From Mediterraneibacter gnavus ATCC 29149 (lineage in GTDB: Bacteria; Bacillota; Clostridia; Lachnospirales; Lachnospiraceae): 64,000 bases of DNA. Shown here piece by piece: positions 17,091 through 26,953 of this stretch. The notes beneath the pieces are model-generated. The model saw nothing but the letters and a program-made list of their open reading frames with translations, searched no databases and had not been told where the DNA came from. Numbering within the stretch: the first letter of the stretch is position 1; each line of letters opens with the position of its first letter. The stretch lies in assembly GCF_008121495.1 (NCBI RefSeq), contig NZ_CP043051.1:1529501-1593500 (forward strand), written 5' to 3'. A program made the position numbers and the translations under genes.

Positions 17091-18146
17091 ATGAAATTAA
17101 AAACCAAGCTGATTCTTGCGTTTATGATCGTGATGATTCTGCCTACATTGTTTACAACTGTAGCGATGACGGCATTTGCGCCAAAAGCGGTGAATGATAT
17201 TCAGGAATTATATCTGATCATTGTATTTTGCACGGCATCAGCTCTGATCTTCTGGATTTACAGGACGGTTTCACTGCCGCTTGCAAAACTGCAGGCAGCG
17301 GCCCGCAATATCAAAGAGGGCAATCTGGATTTTGAAATTAAGAATGAGACCAATGATGAAATCGGACAGCTCTGTCAGGATTTTGAAGAGATGCGTTTGA
17401 GACTGAAGGCAAACGCAGAAGAAAAGGTGGCATACGATAAAGAGAACAAAGAATTGATCAGTAATATTTCCCATGATCTGAAGACACCGATCACGGCTAT
17501 CAAAGGTTATGTGGAAGGAATTATGGATGGAGTTGCAGACACTCCGGAGAAGATGGACAGATATATCAAGACCATCTACAATAAGGCGAATGAAATGGAT
17601 CTTCTGATCAATGAACTGACATTCTATTCCAAGATCGATACGAACCGTATTCCGTATAATTTTACGACGATTTCAGCAAAGCAGTATTTTGGTGACTGTG
17701 CAGAGGATTTGTTTATGGAACTGGAGGCAAAGGGCGTACAGTTTCGGTATAGAAATTATCTGGAGACAGATTCTAAGGTGATTGTGGATCCGGAGCAGCT
17801 TCGAAGAGTGATCAGCAATATTGTAGGGAATTCTGTAAAATATATGGATAAGTCAGATCCTTCCATTACCATGGATTTAAAGGATGTAGGAGATTTTGTT
17901 CAGATTGAACTGGGAGACAACGGAAAAGGGATTGCGGCGAAAGATCTTCCGAATATATTTGACCGGTTTTACCGGACAGATGCGTCACGGAATTCTTCCA
18001 AAGGCGGAAGCGGGATCGGGCTTTCGATCGTGAAAAAAATTGTAGAAGAGCATGGCGGAAAGATCTGGGCTACCAGTGAAGAGGGCGTCGGGACAACCAT
18101 GTACTTTGTAATCAGAAAATATCAGGAGGTACCAATGAATGAGTAA
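17091..18146 (+). CDS. Sensor histidine kinase
   Basis: A 351-residue membrane kinase. Two hydrophobic helices (about 5-30 and 40-60) are separated by only about ten residues, so there is almost no extracellular sensor domain. HAMP follows (about 62-110), then HisKA with the phosphorylated His in SNISHDLKTPITAIKGY. The HATPase domain has an N-box (RRVISNIVGNSVKY), DNGKGI, and GGSGIGLSIV. The second ATG is best spaced from GGGAGG. It overlaps the response regulator by 8 bases and leads into potassium-uptake genes, which suggests it senses turgor, potassium or membrane state. Confidence 0.88.
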   Translation: MKLKTKLILAFMIVMILPTLFTTVAMTAFAPKAVNDIQELYLIIVFCTASALIFWIYRTVSLPLAKLQAAARNIKEGNLDFEIKNETNDEIGQLCQDFEEMRLRLKANAEEKVAYDKENKELISNISHDLKTPITAIKGYVEGIMDGVADTPEKMDRYIKTIYNKANEMDLLINELTFYSKIDTNRIPYNFTTISAKQYFGDCAEDLFMELEAKGVQFRYRNYLETDSKVIVDPEQLRRVISNIVGNSVKYMDKSDPSITMDLKDVGDFVQIELGDNGKGIAAKDLPNIFDRFYRTDASRNSSKGGSGIGLSIVKKIVEEHGGKIWATSEEGVGTTMYFVIRKYQEVPMNE

Positions 18147-18831
18147 ACGAATATTGATTGTAGAAGATGAGGAAAGTATTGCAGATTTAGAGCGGGACTA
18201 TCTGGAGTTGAGCGGATTTCAGGTAGAAGTGGCAAATGACGGAGAGACAGGGCTTAACAAGGCAATGAAAGAGGAGTTTGATCTGATCATTCTGGATCTG
18301 ATGCTTCCGGGAGTGGATGGGTTTGAAATCTGCCGTGAAGTGCGGAGTCAGAAAAATACACCGATCATTATGGTATCTGCAAAGAAGGATGACATTGACA
18401 AGATCCGTGGTCTCGGACTGGGAGCAGACGATTATATGACAAAGCCATTCAGCCCGAGTGAGCTGGTGGCAAGAGTGAAGGCGCATTTGTCCCGTTATGA
18501 GCGTCTGATCGGAAGCAATGTAGAAGAAAATGATGTGATCGAGATCCGTGGTCTGAAGATCGATACGACAGCGAGAAGGGTGTGGGTGAATGGAGAAGAA
18601 CGTTCCTTTACGACAAAAGAATTTGATCTTTTAACGTTCCTTGCAGGACATCCGAATCATGTATATACAAAAGAAGAGTTGTTCCGGGAAATCTGGGATA
18701 TGGAATCTGTAGGGGATATTGCGACTGTGACGGTGCATATTAAGAAAATCAGAGAAAAGATTGAATATGATACATCACATCCGCAGTATATAGAGACAAT
18801 ATGGGGAGTAGGATACCGGTTTAAGGTGTAA
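18139..18831 (+). CDS. OmpR-family response regulator
   Basis: A 230-residue regulator. The receiver domain (1-120) has acidic residues near the N-terminus (VEDEESIAD), the phospho-acceptor Asp in LILDLMLPGVDG and the conserved Lys in MTKPFSPSELVARV. The C-terminal winged helix (about 132-230) ends in the usual TIWGVGYRFKV. It pairs with the overlapping upstream kinase. The KtrB gene starts four bases after its stop, so it probably controls its own operon, including potassium uptake. Confidence 0.93.
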   Translation: MSKRILIVEDEESIADLERDYLELSGFQVEVANDGETGLNKAMKEEFDLIILDLMLPGVDGFEICREVRSQKNTPIIMVSAKKDDIDKIRGLGLGADDYMTKPFSPSELVARVKAHLSRYERLIGSNVEENDVIEIRGLKIDTTARRVWVNGEERSFTTKEFDLLTFLAGHPNHVYTKEELFREIWDMESVGDIATVTVHIKKIREKIEYDTSHPQYIETIWGVGYRFKV

Positions 18832-18835
18832 AAAG

Positions 18836-20245
18836 ATGAAAACAGATTGGCAGAATGTGCACAGTAAAGTTCAGGAAAAAAGAAAAAAAGTAACATTTAA
18901 CACGATGCAGATCATTGCGTTTGGATTTTTAGGAGTGATTTTTCTCGGAAGTATCCTGTTATATCTTCCGATCAGTAATCAGGAGCCGATTGCGTATCTG
19001 GACGCACTGTTCGTATCGGTTTCGGCCGTGTGTGTGACAGGGCTGGTCACTGTATTTCCGGCTGCACAGTTTACCTTGTTTGGAAAGGTAGTACTGCTGG
19101 GGCTGATCCAGATCGGAGGACTGGGTGTCATCGCATGTACGATGGCGGTATTTCTGGCAATTCGCAAGAAGATCACCATGAAGAGCAGGGTTATGATCCA
19201 GCAGACATACAATCTGGAGACGTTGAGCGGAATGGTACGGTTTATTATCCGGATTCTGAAGGGAACAGTTCTTGTAGAGGGCATCGGAGCGGTGTTATTT
19301 GCGTTTCATTTTGTTCCTGAGTATGGATTTATCAAAGGTGTAGCATACGGGATTTTTCATTCTGTTTCTGCATTTTGTAATGCAGGAATTGACGTGCTTG
19401 GCACTTCCAGCTTTATGGAGTATGTAAGCTCACCTCTTGTCAGTCTGACTACGATGTTTTTGATCGTTGCGGGAGGACTCGGATTCACAGTCTGGCATGA
19501 TGTGCGAATGAACCTGCAGGATGTGGCAGGACAGAAACGCCCCTTAAAACGCTTGTTTACGAGATTGCATCTTCAGTCCAAGATGGTGATCGTCATGACA
19601 GCGGGATTGATCATGATAGGAACGCTGGGATATTTTCTGCTGGAGTATCACAATGATGCAACCATCGGAAAGCTTGGATTTGGTGAAAAGCTTCTGGCAT
19701 CCGGATTTCAGTCCGTGACGACGAGAACAGCTGGATTTGCTACAGTTTCTCAGGCAGAACTGACTTCGGCATCCAAGTTGTTTGGATGTATTCTGATGTT
19801 TATCGGAGGTTCTCCGGGAGGTACGGCGGGCGGTATCAAGACGACGACAATGGCCATCTTGCTGCTCACCTGTGCTGCAGTGATCCGGGGAAGAAAATCA
19901 ACGGAGTGTTTCGGAAGACGGCTTGCAGAATCCAATGTACGTTCCGGGATTGCGATTGTATTTCTTACATTTGCAATCTGGCTGACAGGTCTGTTCGGAC
20001 TTGCTGTTTTAGAGCCTGATGAGCGGTTTATCGACTTGATGTACGAGGCGACCTCCGCGATCGGAACGGTGGGACTTTCCGCAGATCTGACGCCGTCGCT
20101 GACAAGAGGCAGTCATGTGATCCTGATGATCCTCATGTATGTGGGGCGAATCGGGCCGATCACCATGGCGCTGGTATTTGCCGGAAGAGAAGATATGCAG
20201 GCAAAATTCAGGGATTTGCCGGAAAAACGGATTATGTTAGGATAG
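18836..20245 (+). CDS. Potassium uptake protein, TrkH/KtrB family
   Basis: A 469-residue membrane protein with the four-fold M1-P-M2 plan of SKT transporters. Four selectivity-filter loops are visible: SVSAVCVTGLVTV, SVSAFCNAGIDVLG, QSVTTRTAGFATVS and EATSAIGTVGLSADLT, each with the key glycine. The third membrane unit carries the IGGSPGGTAGGIKTTT loop that gates KtrB. It imports K+ (often with Na+) and is regulated by the KtrA-type protein encoded next. It is closely linked to the two-component genes. Confidence 0.92.
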   Translation: MKTDWQNVHSKVQEKRKKVTFNTMQIIAFGFLGVIFLGSILLYLPISNQEPIAYLDALFVSVSAVCVTGLVTVFPAAQFTLFGKVVLLGLIQIGGLGVIACTMAVFLAIRKKITMKSRVMIQQTYNLETLSGMVRFIIRILKGTVLVEGIGAVLFAFHFVPEYGFIKGVAYGIFHSVSAFCNAGIDVLGTSSFMEYVSSPLVSLTTMFLIVAGGLGFTVWHDVRMNLQDVAGQKRPLKRLFTRLHLQSKMVIVMTAGLIMIGTLGYFLLEYHNDATIGKLGFGEKLLASGFQSVTTRTAGFATVSQAELTSASKLFGCILMFIGGSPGGTAGGIKTTTMAILLLTCAAVIRGRKSTECFGRRLAESNVRSGIAIVFLTFAIWLTGLFGLAVLEPDERFIDLMYEATSAIGTVGLSADLTPSLTRGSHVILMILMYVGRIGPITMALVFAGREDMQAKFRDLPEKRIMLG

Positions 20246-20260
20246 AAGGGGTAGAAAGAC

Positions 20261-20914
20261 ATGAAAAAACAATTTGCAGTGTTCGGATTGGGAAGTTTTG
20301 GGCGGAGTGTTGCCCTGACACTGGAAAATCTGGGATGCGATGTAGTGGTAGTAGATAAATCATATGAAAAGATCCAGGAGATTTCAGATATGGTCTCTTA
20401 TGCGATGCGGGCGGATGTATCGGATCCTGATGCACTTCATGCACTGGGAGGAAGAAATCTGGACGGAGCAGTCGTTGCAGTCTCTGAAAGTCTGGAAGCG
20501 AGCATTATGGCCACGATTATCTCCAAAGAGATGGGAATCCCGTATGTGCTCGCAAAGGCGAAAGATGAGCTGCAGGGCGCAATCCTCGAAAAGGTGGGGG
20601 CAGATGCCATTGCCTATCCAGAGTGCGATATGGGGGAACGGGTGGCAAAAAGCCTGATGTCCACGGCATTTGCAGACTGGATCGAATTGTCCTCCGAATA
20701 CAGCATGGCAGAAGTGGTGATTCCGGAAAAATGGGTCGGAAGAAGCTTAAGCGAATTGAAGATCCGTGAGCAGTACGGGATCAATGTGGTTGGAATCATT
20801 CAGGGAGTGCAGGTGGATGTTACACTGGATCCGTATGAGCCGCTTCCGGAGGGAGCGATTCTGATTCTGATCGGAGCCACTTCGGTTTTGGAAAAATTTC
20901 ATACATGGAAGTAA
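20261..20914 (+). CDS. Potassium uptake regulatory protein, TrkA/KtrA family
   Basis: A 217-residue cytoplasmic gating protein. The N-terminal RCK/Rossmann domain has FGLGSFGRSVA and an acidic VVVDKSYEK at the end of beta 2. A C-terminal RCK_C domain (about 135-217) follows. This single-RCK size matches KtrA, not the double-length TrkA of proteobacteria. It binds nucleotides and gates the upstream membrane subunit. A good ribosome site precedes the ATG, and the end slightly overlaps the next open frame. Confidence 0.92.
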   Translation: MKKQFAVFGLGSFGRSVALTLENLGCDVVVVDKSYEKIQEISDMVSYAMRADVSDPDALHALGGRNLDGAVVAVSESLEASIMATIISKEMGIPYVLAKAKDELQGAILEKVGADAIAYPECDMGERVAKSLMSTAFADWIELSSEYSMAEVVIPEKWVGRSLSELKIREQYGINVVGIIQGVQVDVTLDPYEPLPEGAILILIGATSVLEKFHTWK

Positions 20915-20919
20915 GAAAG

Positions 20920-21732
20920 ATGATCACAAGTACAAGTAATCAAAGAGTAAAAGAATTATCTCAAATACAGAAAAAAAGTAAAATACGCAGCCGCGAAGGA
21001 ATCTTTATTGCGGAAGGAATCCGCATGGTCAGAGAAACACCTCATGAGCGCCTGGTAGGTCTGTACTTTTCGGAGAGTTTTGAAAAAAAGTATGGAAAAG
21101 AAGTGCTGGATGTGATTTCAGGGGGAGACTTAAAAGTCCGGGAGCAGATCCGCAAAAAGACGGAAATCTTGTCTGATGCGGTATTTTCTTATGTGTCTGA
21201 TACCAAGACGCCGCAGGGAGTACTGGCAGTTGTGCATCAGATGGAATATACTTTGGGTCAGATGACAGAGGGAGCTATTCCGCATTTGATGATCTTAGAC
21301 AATCTGCAGGATCCGGGCAATCTGGGAACAATCTTTCGGACAGCGGAGGCTGCCGGAGTGACAGGTATCATCATGAGCCGGGACTGTGTGGATATTTATA
21401 ATCCGAAGACGATCCGCTCGACAATGGGGGCGCTTTACCGGATGCCGTTTGTATATGTGGAGGATCTGAGAGAAACGATCCATACATTAAAAGAAAAAAA
21501 CATCAAAAGCTATGCGGCACATCTGGATGGAAAGAACACCTATGATAAAGAAGATTACAGGCAGGGAACGGCTTTCCTGATCGGGAATGAGGGAAACGGA
21601 CTCAGAGAAGAGATTGCACAGTGTGCGGATACCTGGATCCGGATTCCGATGTGCGGACAGGTGGAGTCGTTGAACGCAGCAGTGGCAGCGACAGTTCTGA
21701 TGTTTGAAGTCAGCAGGCAGAGGAGAGGATAA
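20920..21732 (+). CDS. SpoU-family RNA 2'-O-methyltransferase
   Basis: A 270-residue TrmH/RlmB-type enzyme with an N-terminal substrate-binding domain (about 1-95). A SPOUT knot domain carries the three motifs [33 protein letters not shown] and [22 protein letters not shown]. It transfers a methyl group from SAM to a ribose in rRNA or tRNA; the exact site is unknown. The ATG used gives the family's usual [13 protein letters not shown] start. An upstream in-frame ATG at 20905 overlaps ktrA. It is probably cotranscribed with the potassium genes. Confidence 0.88.
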   Translation: MITSTSNQRVKELSQIQKKSKIRSREGIFIAEGIRMVRETPHERLVGLYFSESFEKKYGKEVLDVISGGDLKVREQIRKKTEILSDAVFSYVSDTKTPQGVLAVVHQMEYTLGQMTEGAIPHLMILDNLQDPGNLGTIFRTAEAAGVTGIIMSRDCVDIYNPKTIRSTMGALYRMPFVYVEDLRETIHTLKEKNIKSYAAHLDGKNTYDKEDYRQGTAFLIGNEGNGLREEIAQCADTWIRIPMCGQVESLNAAVAATVLMFEVSRQRRG

Positions 21733-21763
21733 ACCATTTTCAGAAATTGACAGGGGTGATAGG

Positions 21764-23857
21764 ATGGAACCATTGTTAGATCTGACAAAAGAATATGGTC
21801 TGGTGCTGGATGGCGGCGGAGCAAGAGGGGCCTATCAGATCGGTGCATGGACAGCGCTTGAGGAAGCAGGCGTGAAGGTTTGTGCGGTGGCAGGGACTTC
21901 TGTAGGAGCATTAAACGGTGCTCTGATCTGTATGGACAGTGTGGAGAATGCACAGAAGATCTGGGCAGAGATGAAGTTTTCCAGAGTCATGGATGTGGAT
22001 GATGAGTGGATGCAGCATCTGTTCAGCAAAGATGGAAAAATAAAGGAAGTATTTTCTGAACTCTGGAAAAAACTTTCAGATGGAGGTGTGGATATTACCC
22101 CGCTTCGAAATCTGATCCACGAAATGGTGGATGAAGAGAAAATCCGACATTCGGGAAAGGAGTTCTGTCTTCTGACATTTTCTGTGACGGATATGAAAGA
22201 GCTGGATCTTTCGCTGGAAGATATTCCCGAAGGCGCTCTGGAAGATTTTTTGCTTGCCAGTGCGTATCTGCTTGGATTTAAAAATGAAAAACTGCAGGGA
22301 AAGCGTTATATTGACGGAGGCGTGATCAACAATGTTCCGTTGAACTCTCTGTTAAACCGCGGGTATAAGGATATTATCACCATCCGGATCCATGGACCGG
22401 GAAGAGAGCCCCGGGCAAATATCCCGGAAGACGGGGAGGTTCATGAGATCAGCCCGAGAGTGCGGCTGGGAAGTATTCTGGAATTTGACAGCAAAAGGAG
22501 CCGGCAGAATCTAAAGATCGGGTATTATGATGCAAAACGGATGCTCTATGGTCTGGAAGGATTTATGTATTATCTGGAGCAGACCCATGAGGAGACGTGG
22601 TATGAGGACAGATTGTGTGAGATTCCGGATCTGGAGAAAGCCGAGATGGCATTTGTACTGAAACTTCCCATCGGGTGTTCTGTCAAAGAGCTGTATCTGG
22701 CAATGCTGGAAGCAAGCGCCAAGCTGCTTCGCATTCCAAAATATCAGATCCATACGGTGGATCAGCTCCGTGACCTGGTACAGACACATTATGAGAAACT
22801 GGAAGATCAGATACATCTTCCGAGATTTACACACACATTGATTCAGATAGAAAGGAACAGAACTATGAACTTAAAAGGAAGAAATTTTTTGACACTCAAA
22901 GATTTTACACCGGAAGAGATCACATATCTTCTGGATCTGGCAGCAGATCTGAAAGAGAAGAAGAAAAACGGCGAGCCGGTTGATTTCTACAGGGGCAAAA
23001 ATATTGCACTGATTTTTGAGAAGACCAGTACAAGAACACGCTGTGCATTTGAAGTTGCAGCACATGATTTGGGCATGGGTTCTACCTATCTGGATCCGAC
23101 CGGTTCTCAGATCGGAAAGAAGGAAAGTATCGAGGATACTGCAAGAGTACTGGGAAGAATGTATGATGGAATCGAGTACCGCGGATATGGACAGGAGATT
23201 GTGGAGGAACTTGCAAAATATGCAGGGGTTCCGGTATGGAACGGTCTGACCAATGAATATCATCCGACGCAGATGTTGGCAGATATGCTCACGATCCGTG
23301 AGAATTTCGGTACTTTAAAAGGTCTGAAACTGGTGTACATGGGTGATGCAAGATACAATATGGGAAATTCTCTGATGATCGTCTGCGCGAAGCTGGGACT
23401 GGATTTTGTGGCTTGTACAACAGAAAAGTATTTCCCGAATGAGGAACTGGTAGAGACATGCCGCGGATATGCAAAAGAGTCAGGAGCAACGATCACACTG
23501 ACAGAGAATGTAGAAGAAGGAACAAAGGATGCGGATGTTATCTATACCGATGTCTGGGTATCTATGGGAGAGCCGGATGAAGTCTGGGAAGAGAGAATCC
23601 GTGAATTGTCTCCATATAAAGTGACAAAAGAAGTGATGGCAAATGCAAAAGAGTCTGCGATCTTTTTACACTGCCTGCCGGCATTCCATGATCTGAAGAC
23701 AAAGATCGGAAAAGAGATGGGAGAACGGTTTGGCATTACAGATATGGAAGTGACGGATGAAGTATTTGAATCCGCACAGTCCAAAGTATTTGATGAAGCA
23801 GAAAACCGGATGCATACGATCAAAGCTGTGATGGCAGCGACACTGGGAGAGATGTAA
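21764..23857 (+). CDS. Patatin-like phospholipase fused in frame to ornithine carbamoyltransferase
   Basis: One open frame of 697 residues from an ATG behind AGGGGTGAT. Residues 1-365 are a patatin-like lipid acyl hydrolase with the oxyanion loop [12 protein letters not shown], the nucleophile elbow GTSVGAL and the catalytic Asp in DGGVINNVP. With no stop between them, residues about 367-697 are a complete ornithine carbamoyltransferase. The linker is short ([10 protein letters not shown]). An internal ATG at 22864, with AAAGGA upstream, may also give free ArgF, so the fusion protein may be made only partly or not at all. The two activities share no known pathway. Confidence 0.75.
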   Translation: MEPLLDLTKEYGLVLDGGGARGAYQIGAWTALEEAGVKVCAVAGTSVGALNGALICMDSVENAQKIWAEMKFSRVMDVDDEWMQHLFSKDGKIKEVFSELWKKLSDGGVDITPLRNLIHEMVDEEKIRHSGKEFCLLTFSVTDMKELDLSLEDIPEGALEDFLLASAYLLGFKNEKLQGKRYIDGGVINNVPLNSLLNRGYKDIITIRIHGPGREPRANIPEDGEVHEISPRVRLGSILEFDSKRSRQNLKIGYYDAKRMLYGLEGFMYYLEQTHEETWYEDRLCEIPDLEKAEMAFVLKLPIGCSVKELYLAMLEASAKLLRIPKYQIHTVDQLRDLVQTHYEKLEDQIHLPRFTHTLIQIERNRTMNLKGRNFLTLKDFTPEEITYLLDLAADLKEKKKNGEPVDFYRGKNIALIFEKTSTRTRCAFEVAAHDLGMGSTYLDPTGSQIGKKESIEDTARVLGRMYDGIEYRGYGQEIVEELAKYAGVPVWNGLTNEYHPTQMLADMLTIRENFGTLKGLKLVYMGDARYNMGNSLMIVCAKLGLDFVACTTEKYFPNEELVETCRGYAKESGATITLTENVEEGTKDADVIYTDVWVSMGEPDEVWEERIRELSPYKVTKEVMANAKESAIFLHCLPAFHDLKTKIGKEMGERFGITDMEVTDEVFESAQSKVFDEAENRMHTIKAVMAATLGEM
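22864..23857 (+). CDS. argF: Ornithine carbamoyltransferase (internal-start reading)
   Basis: A 330-residue catabolic/anabolic OTCase joining carbamoyl phosphate and ornithine to make citrulline. The carbamoyl-phosphate motif STRTR ([15 protein letters not shown]), the HPTQ motif ([13 protein letters not shown]) and the ornithine-side HCLPA motif are all intact, and the domain is of full length. It lies in the same frame as the upstream patatin-like gene. The separate ATG with a moderate ribosome site 10 bases upstream makes independent translation plausible. No other arginine-pathway gene is near. Confidence 0.85.
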
Positions 23858-24838
23858 TTGAAAGCGGAAATTTTAAAAATGCTGCGGGAGAGTCAGGACT
23901 ATGTTTCCGGGCAGCAGATCTGTGAGCGGTTCCAGGTATCCAGAACTGCAGTCTGGAAGGTGATCAAACAACTGAAAGAGGAAGGGTATGAAGTGGAAGC
24001 GGTACGCAACAGAGGGTATCGCCTCTCTTCTCTTCCGGATATTCTCTCCCGGGAGGAGATCGTCAGTCAGATAGATACTGTCTGGGCAGGACAAAACGTG
24101 TATTATTTTACAGAAACAGATTCCACCAATATTCAGGCGAAAAGAATGGGAGATCAGGGGGCGCCTCACGGAACTCTGGCAGCAGCAGGACAGCAGACTG
24201 CCGGAAAAGGCAGAAGAGGAAGAACCTGGGAGTCTCCGGCGGATCAGAATATTTATATGTCACTTCTTTTGCGTCCGGAGATCGCACCGGTCAAAGCACC
24301 CATGTTGACTCTGGTTATGGCATATGCGGCTGCAATGGCGCTTCGGGAATGTACGGGTCTGGATGTACAGATTAAGTGGCCCAATGATCTGGTTATCAAC
24401 GGGAAAAAAATCTGCGGAATCCTGACGGAAATGAGCACAGAGATTGATTATATCAATTATGTTGTCATTGGAATCGGGATCAATACTAATATTGAACAAT
24501 TTCCGGAAGAACTAAAGCAGACTGCCACATCACTTCGGATTGAAGCAGGACACAGTATCAGACGCAGTCCACTCATTGCAGCAATTATGCGGTGGTTTGA
24601 AAAAGCATATGCCGAATTCATGAAAACGGAAGATCTTTCGGGAATCCAAAAAGCATACAATGAATTGCTTGTGAATTGCGGACGTGAGGTCCGGGTTCTG
24701 GAGCCAAAGGGAGAATGGCAGGCAGAAGCTCTTGGAATCAATAACGGTGGTGAGCTGCTTGTAAGAAAAGCGGATGGAAGTGAAACAGCGGTCTATGCGG
24801 GAGAAGTTTCCGTGCGCGGTATTTACGGATATGTTTAG
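23858..24838 (+). CDS. birA: Biotin-protein ligase / biotin operon repressor
   Basis: A 326-residue bifunctional BirA. The N-terminal winged helix (about 1-60, SGQQICERFQVSRTAVWKVI) should bind operator DNA. The central catalytic domain has the biotinyl-AMP loop GKGRRGRTWESP, KWPNDLVINGKKICGIL and GIGINTN. A small SH3-like C-terminal domain ends GEVSVRGIYGYV. It attaches biotin to carboxylases and may repress biotin genes. The start is a TTG directly after the argF stop with GGGAGA upstream; it keeps the whole DNA-binding domain. Confidence 0.92.
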   Translation: MKAEILKMLRESQDYVSGQQICERFQVSRTAVWKVIKQLKEEGYEVEAVRNRGYRLSSLPDILSREEIVSQIDTVWAGQNVYYFTETDSTNIQAKRMGDQGAPHGTLAAAGQQTAGKGRRGRTWESPADQNIYMSLLLRPEIAPVKAPMLTLVMAYAAAMALRECTGLDVQIKWPNDLVINGKKICGILTEMSTEIDYINYVVIGIGINTNIEQFPEELKQTATSLRIEAGHSIRRSPLIAAIMRWFEKAYAEFMKTEDLSGIQKAYNELLVNCGREVRVLEPKGEWQAEALGINNGGELLVRKADGSETAVYAGEVSVRGIYGYV

Positions 24839-24861
24839 TCATATAAGAAAGGAAACTGAAA

Positions 24862-25221
24862 ATGGAAGAAGAAATTGTGCTTTGTGCGGCGAACTCTTAT
24901 GAGCAGAAATACTATCTGAATCCCGAGTTTGAAATGCTGCCTGAAAGTATCAAGCAGGAATTGAATATTATGTGTGTACTCTACACAGAAGATGTAGGCG
25001 GGATCTTGATGGTTTTCTATGATGAGGATGGAAATCTGGAGTTTCGGGTAGATCACGAGGAGAATGATTTTTCGTTTGATGAGATCGGCAGTGTTTTGAA
25101 GATCAAACAGCTGCAGCAGACAAAACAGGAGCTGTTCGAGTCACTGGAATTGTTTTATAAGGTGTTTTATCTGGGAGAAGAGGTTGATCTGGAAGAAGAG
25201 GTTGATCTGGAAGAAGAGTAG
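24862..25221 (+). CDS. DUF1292-family small acidic protein
   Basis: A 119-residue acidic protein of the DUF1292 type, whose function is unknown. The N-terminal half is beta-rich (CVLYTEDVGGILMVFYDEDGN is partly visible). The C-terminus ends in an exact tandem EEVDLEEEVDLEEE, matched by a 15-base DNA repeat at about 25180-25215. In clostridia such genes sit near housekeeping loci, as here between birA and dus. It has no membrane segment. Confidence 0.7.
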   Translation: MEEEIVLCAANSYEQKYYLNPEFEMLPESIKQELNIMCVLYTEDVGGILMVFYDEDGNLEFRVDHEENDFSFDEIGSVLKIKQLQQTKQELFESLELFYKVFYLGEEVDLEEEVDLEEE

Positions 25222-25263
25222 AGTACAGATCCTGAGAAAAGAAACGAGAGAAAGAGTTAGAGT

Positions 25264-26229
25264 GTGAAAATGAAACAGTTGAAAATAGGAAATGTTTTAC
25301 TGGAAAATTCTTATGTACTCGGACCTATGGCAGGCGTAACAGACCTGCCATTTCGCTTGCTTTGCAAGGAGCAGGGAGCGGGTCTTCTGTGTATGGAGAT
25401 GGTCAGTGCAAAAGGTATTTTCTATAATAATAAGAATACGGAAAGTCTGCTTCAGATTCATCCCGAGGAAGTACCGGTATCGCTGCAGTTTTTTGGTTCG
25501 GATCCGAAGATCGTCAGCGAGATGGCGAAACGGGTCGAGGAACGTCCGTTTTCCATTCTGGATATCAACATGGGATGTCCGGTGCCAAAGGTCGTGCGAA
25601 ACGGAGAAGGGTCTGCACTGATGAAGAATCCGAAGCTGGTATACGAACTGGTCAGTGCGACGGTAAAGGCGATCAAAAAGCCGGTTACCGTTAAGATCCG
25701 GAAAGGGTTCGATGATGAACATATCAATGCGGTGGAAATCGCGAAGATCATTGAAGAAGCAGGTGCGGCAGCAGTAGCCGTACACGGAAGAACAAGAGAA
25801 CAGTATTATTCCGGAAAAGCGGACTGGGAGATCATCCGTCAGGTAAAAGAGGCAGTTTCCATCCCGGTGATCGGAAACGGAGATGTGACTTCCGGGGAAA
25901 AAGCAATCGCCATGCGTGAGCAGACCGGGTGTGACGGGGTGATGATCGCCAGAGGTGCTCAGGGGAATCCATGGATCTTTTCGGAGCTTTTAGAATATGA
26001 AAGAACAGGACGGCTTCCTGACAGACCGGATGTGGAAGAAATCAAGCAGACAATGCTTCGGCATGCCAGACTCCAGATCGAGTATAAAGGTGATTTTACA
26101 GGAATCCGGGAGATGCGAAAACATGTGGCATGGTATACAAAAGGACTGCATGGGGCAGCCCGTCTGCGGGATCAGATCAATCAGGTTGAGAGCTATGCAG
26201 AACTGGAAAATCTCTTGACATCGTTATAA
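25264..26229 (+). CDS. dusB: tRNA-dihydrouridine synthase
   Basis: A 321-residue FMN enzyme that reduces uridine to dihydrouridine in tRNA. It has the N-terminal GPMAGVTDLPFR, the active-site cysteine in NMGCPVPKVVRNGEGSAL, the FMN-binding TVKIRKGFDD and VHGRTREQYYSG, and the NGDV motif. The length is typical of bacterial DusB. The greA promoter begins inside its last codons. The start used is preceded by AGAGTGTGAAA, a weak ribosome site. Confidence 0.93.
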   Translation: MKMKQLKIGNVLLENSYVLGPMAGVTDLPFRLLCKEQGAGLLCMEMVSAKGIFYNNKNTESLLQIHPEEVPVSLQFFGSDPKIVSEMAKRVEERPFSILDINMGCPVPKVVRNGEGSALMKNPKLVYELVSATVKAIKKPVTVKIRKGFDDEHINAVEIAKIIEEAGAAAVAVHGRTREQYYSGKADWEIIRQVKEAVSIPVIGNGDVTSGEKAIAMREQTGCDGVMIARGAQGNPWIFSELLEYERTGRLPDRPDVEEIKQTMLRHARLQIEYKGDFTGIREMRKHVAWYTKGLHGAARLRDQINQVESYAELENLLTSL

Positions 26230-26243
26230 CGATTGAGTATAAT
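26215..26243 (+). promoter_or_regulatory. Consensus sigma-A promoter for greA-lysS
   Basis: A perfect TTGACA and a perfect TATAAT are separated by exactly 17 bases. The -35 lies inside the end of dusB. The leader of about 125 bases contains a CCTGTAAATACAGG hairpin at about 26294-26308. Confidence 0.85.
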
Positions 26244-26372
26244 ATTGAAATTGTGAAATATACTTGAATTAGAGATATGGACAGGCAGAAATGTCCTGTA
26301 AATACAGGAAAAAGCCGAAGATAAAGTTTTAAATAAAAGAGCAAGATCAGGAAAGAAAGGAAGCAGACAGGT

Positions 26373-26858
26373 ATGGCAGAGGCAAAGAAGAGATTACTTA
26401 CTTATGCAGGATTGAAAGCGCTGGAGGATGAACTGGAAAATCTGAAAGTTGTAAAACGTAAAGAAGTGGCAGGAAAGATCAAAGAAGCCAGAGAGCAGGG
26501 AGACCTTTCAGAGAACGCAGAATACGATGCGGCAAAAGATGAGCAGAGAGATATCGAAGCCCGTATCGAAGAGCTGGAAGGCATTTTGAAAAACGCAGAA
26601 GTTGTAGTAGAGGATGAAGTTGATTTAGACAAGATCAATGTAGGATGTAAAGTAAAAGTATTTGACATCACATTTGACGAAGAGATGGAATTCAACATTG
26701 TAGGTTCTACAGAGGTGAACAGCCTGGAAGGAAAGATTTCCAATGAGTCGCCGGTTGGTCAGGCTCTGATGGGTAAAAAAGTCGGAGATACTGTAGATGT
26801 AGAAACACAGGCAGGAGTGATCCAGTACAAAGTACTTGATATCAGCCGTTCTATGTAG
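26373..26858 (+). CDS. greA: Transcription elongation factor GreA
   Basis: A 161-residue GreA. The N-terminal coiled coil has the acidic tip (REQGDLSENAEYDAAKDEQ) that enters the RNA polymerase secondary channel and stimulates cleavage of backtracked transcripts. The C-terminal FKBP-like domain contains ISNESPVGQALMGKKVGDTV. The length is standard. A strong promoter precedes it, and a terminator-like hairpin separates it from lysS. Confidence 0.96.
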   Translation: MAEAKKRLLTYAGLKALEDELENLKVVKRKEVAGKIKEAREQGDLSENAEYDAAKDEQRDIEARIEELEGILKNAEVVVEDEVDLDKINVGCKVKVFDITFDEEMEFNIVGSTEVNSLEGKISNESPVGQALMGKKVGDTVDVETQAGVIQYKVLDISRSM

Positions 26859-26866
26859 TAGAAACC

Positions 26867-26890
26867 AGACCCCTTTATTACAAGGGGTCT
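26867..26890 (+). terminator. Hairpin between greA and lysS
   Basis: AGACCCCTT pairs with AAGGGGTCT around a short loop and is followed by TAATT. The missing U-run suggests partial termination, so lysS may be read through at a reduced level. Confidence 0.6.
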
Positions 26891-26953
26891 TAATTCGCAT
26901 TTAGGGAACACATAAAAGTGTACCGGATGCCTGAAAAGGAAGGAGAAAATATC

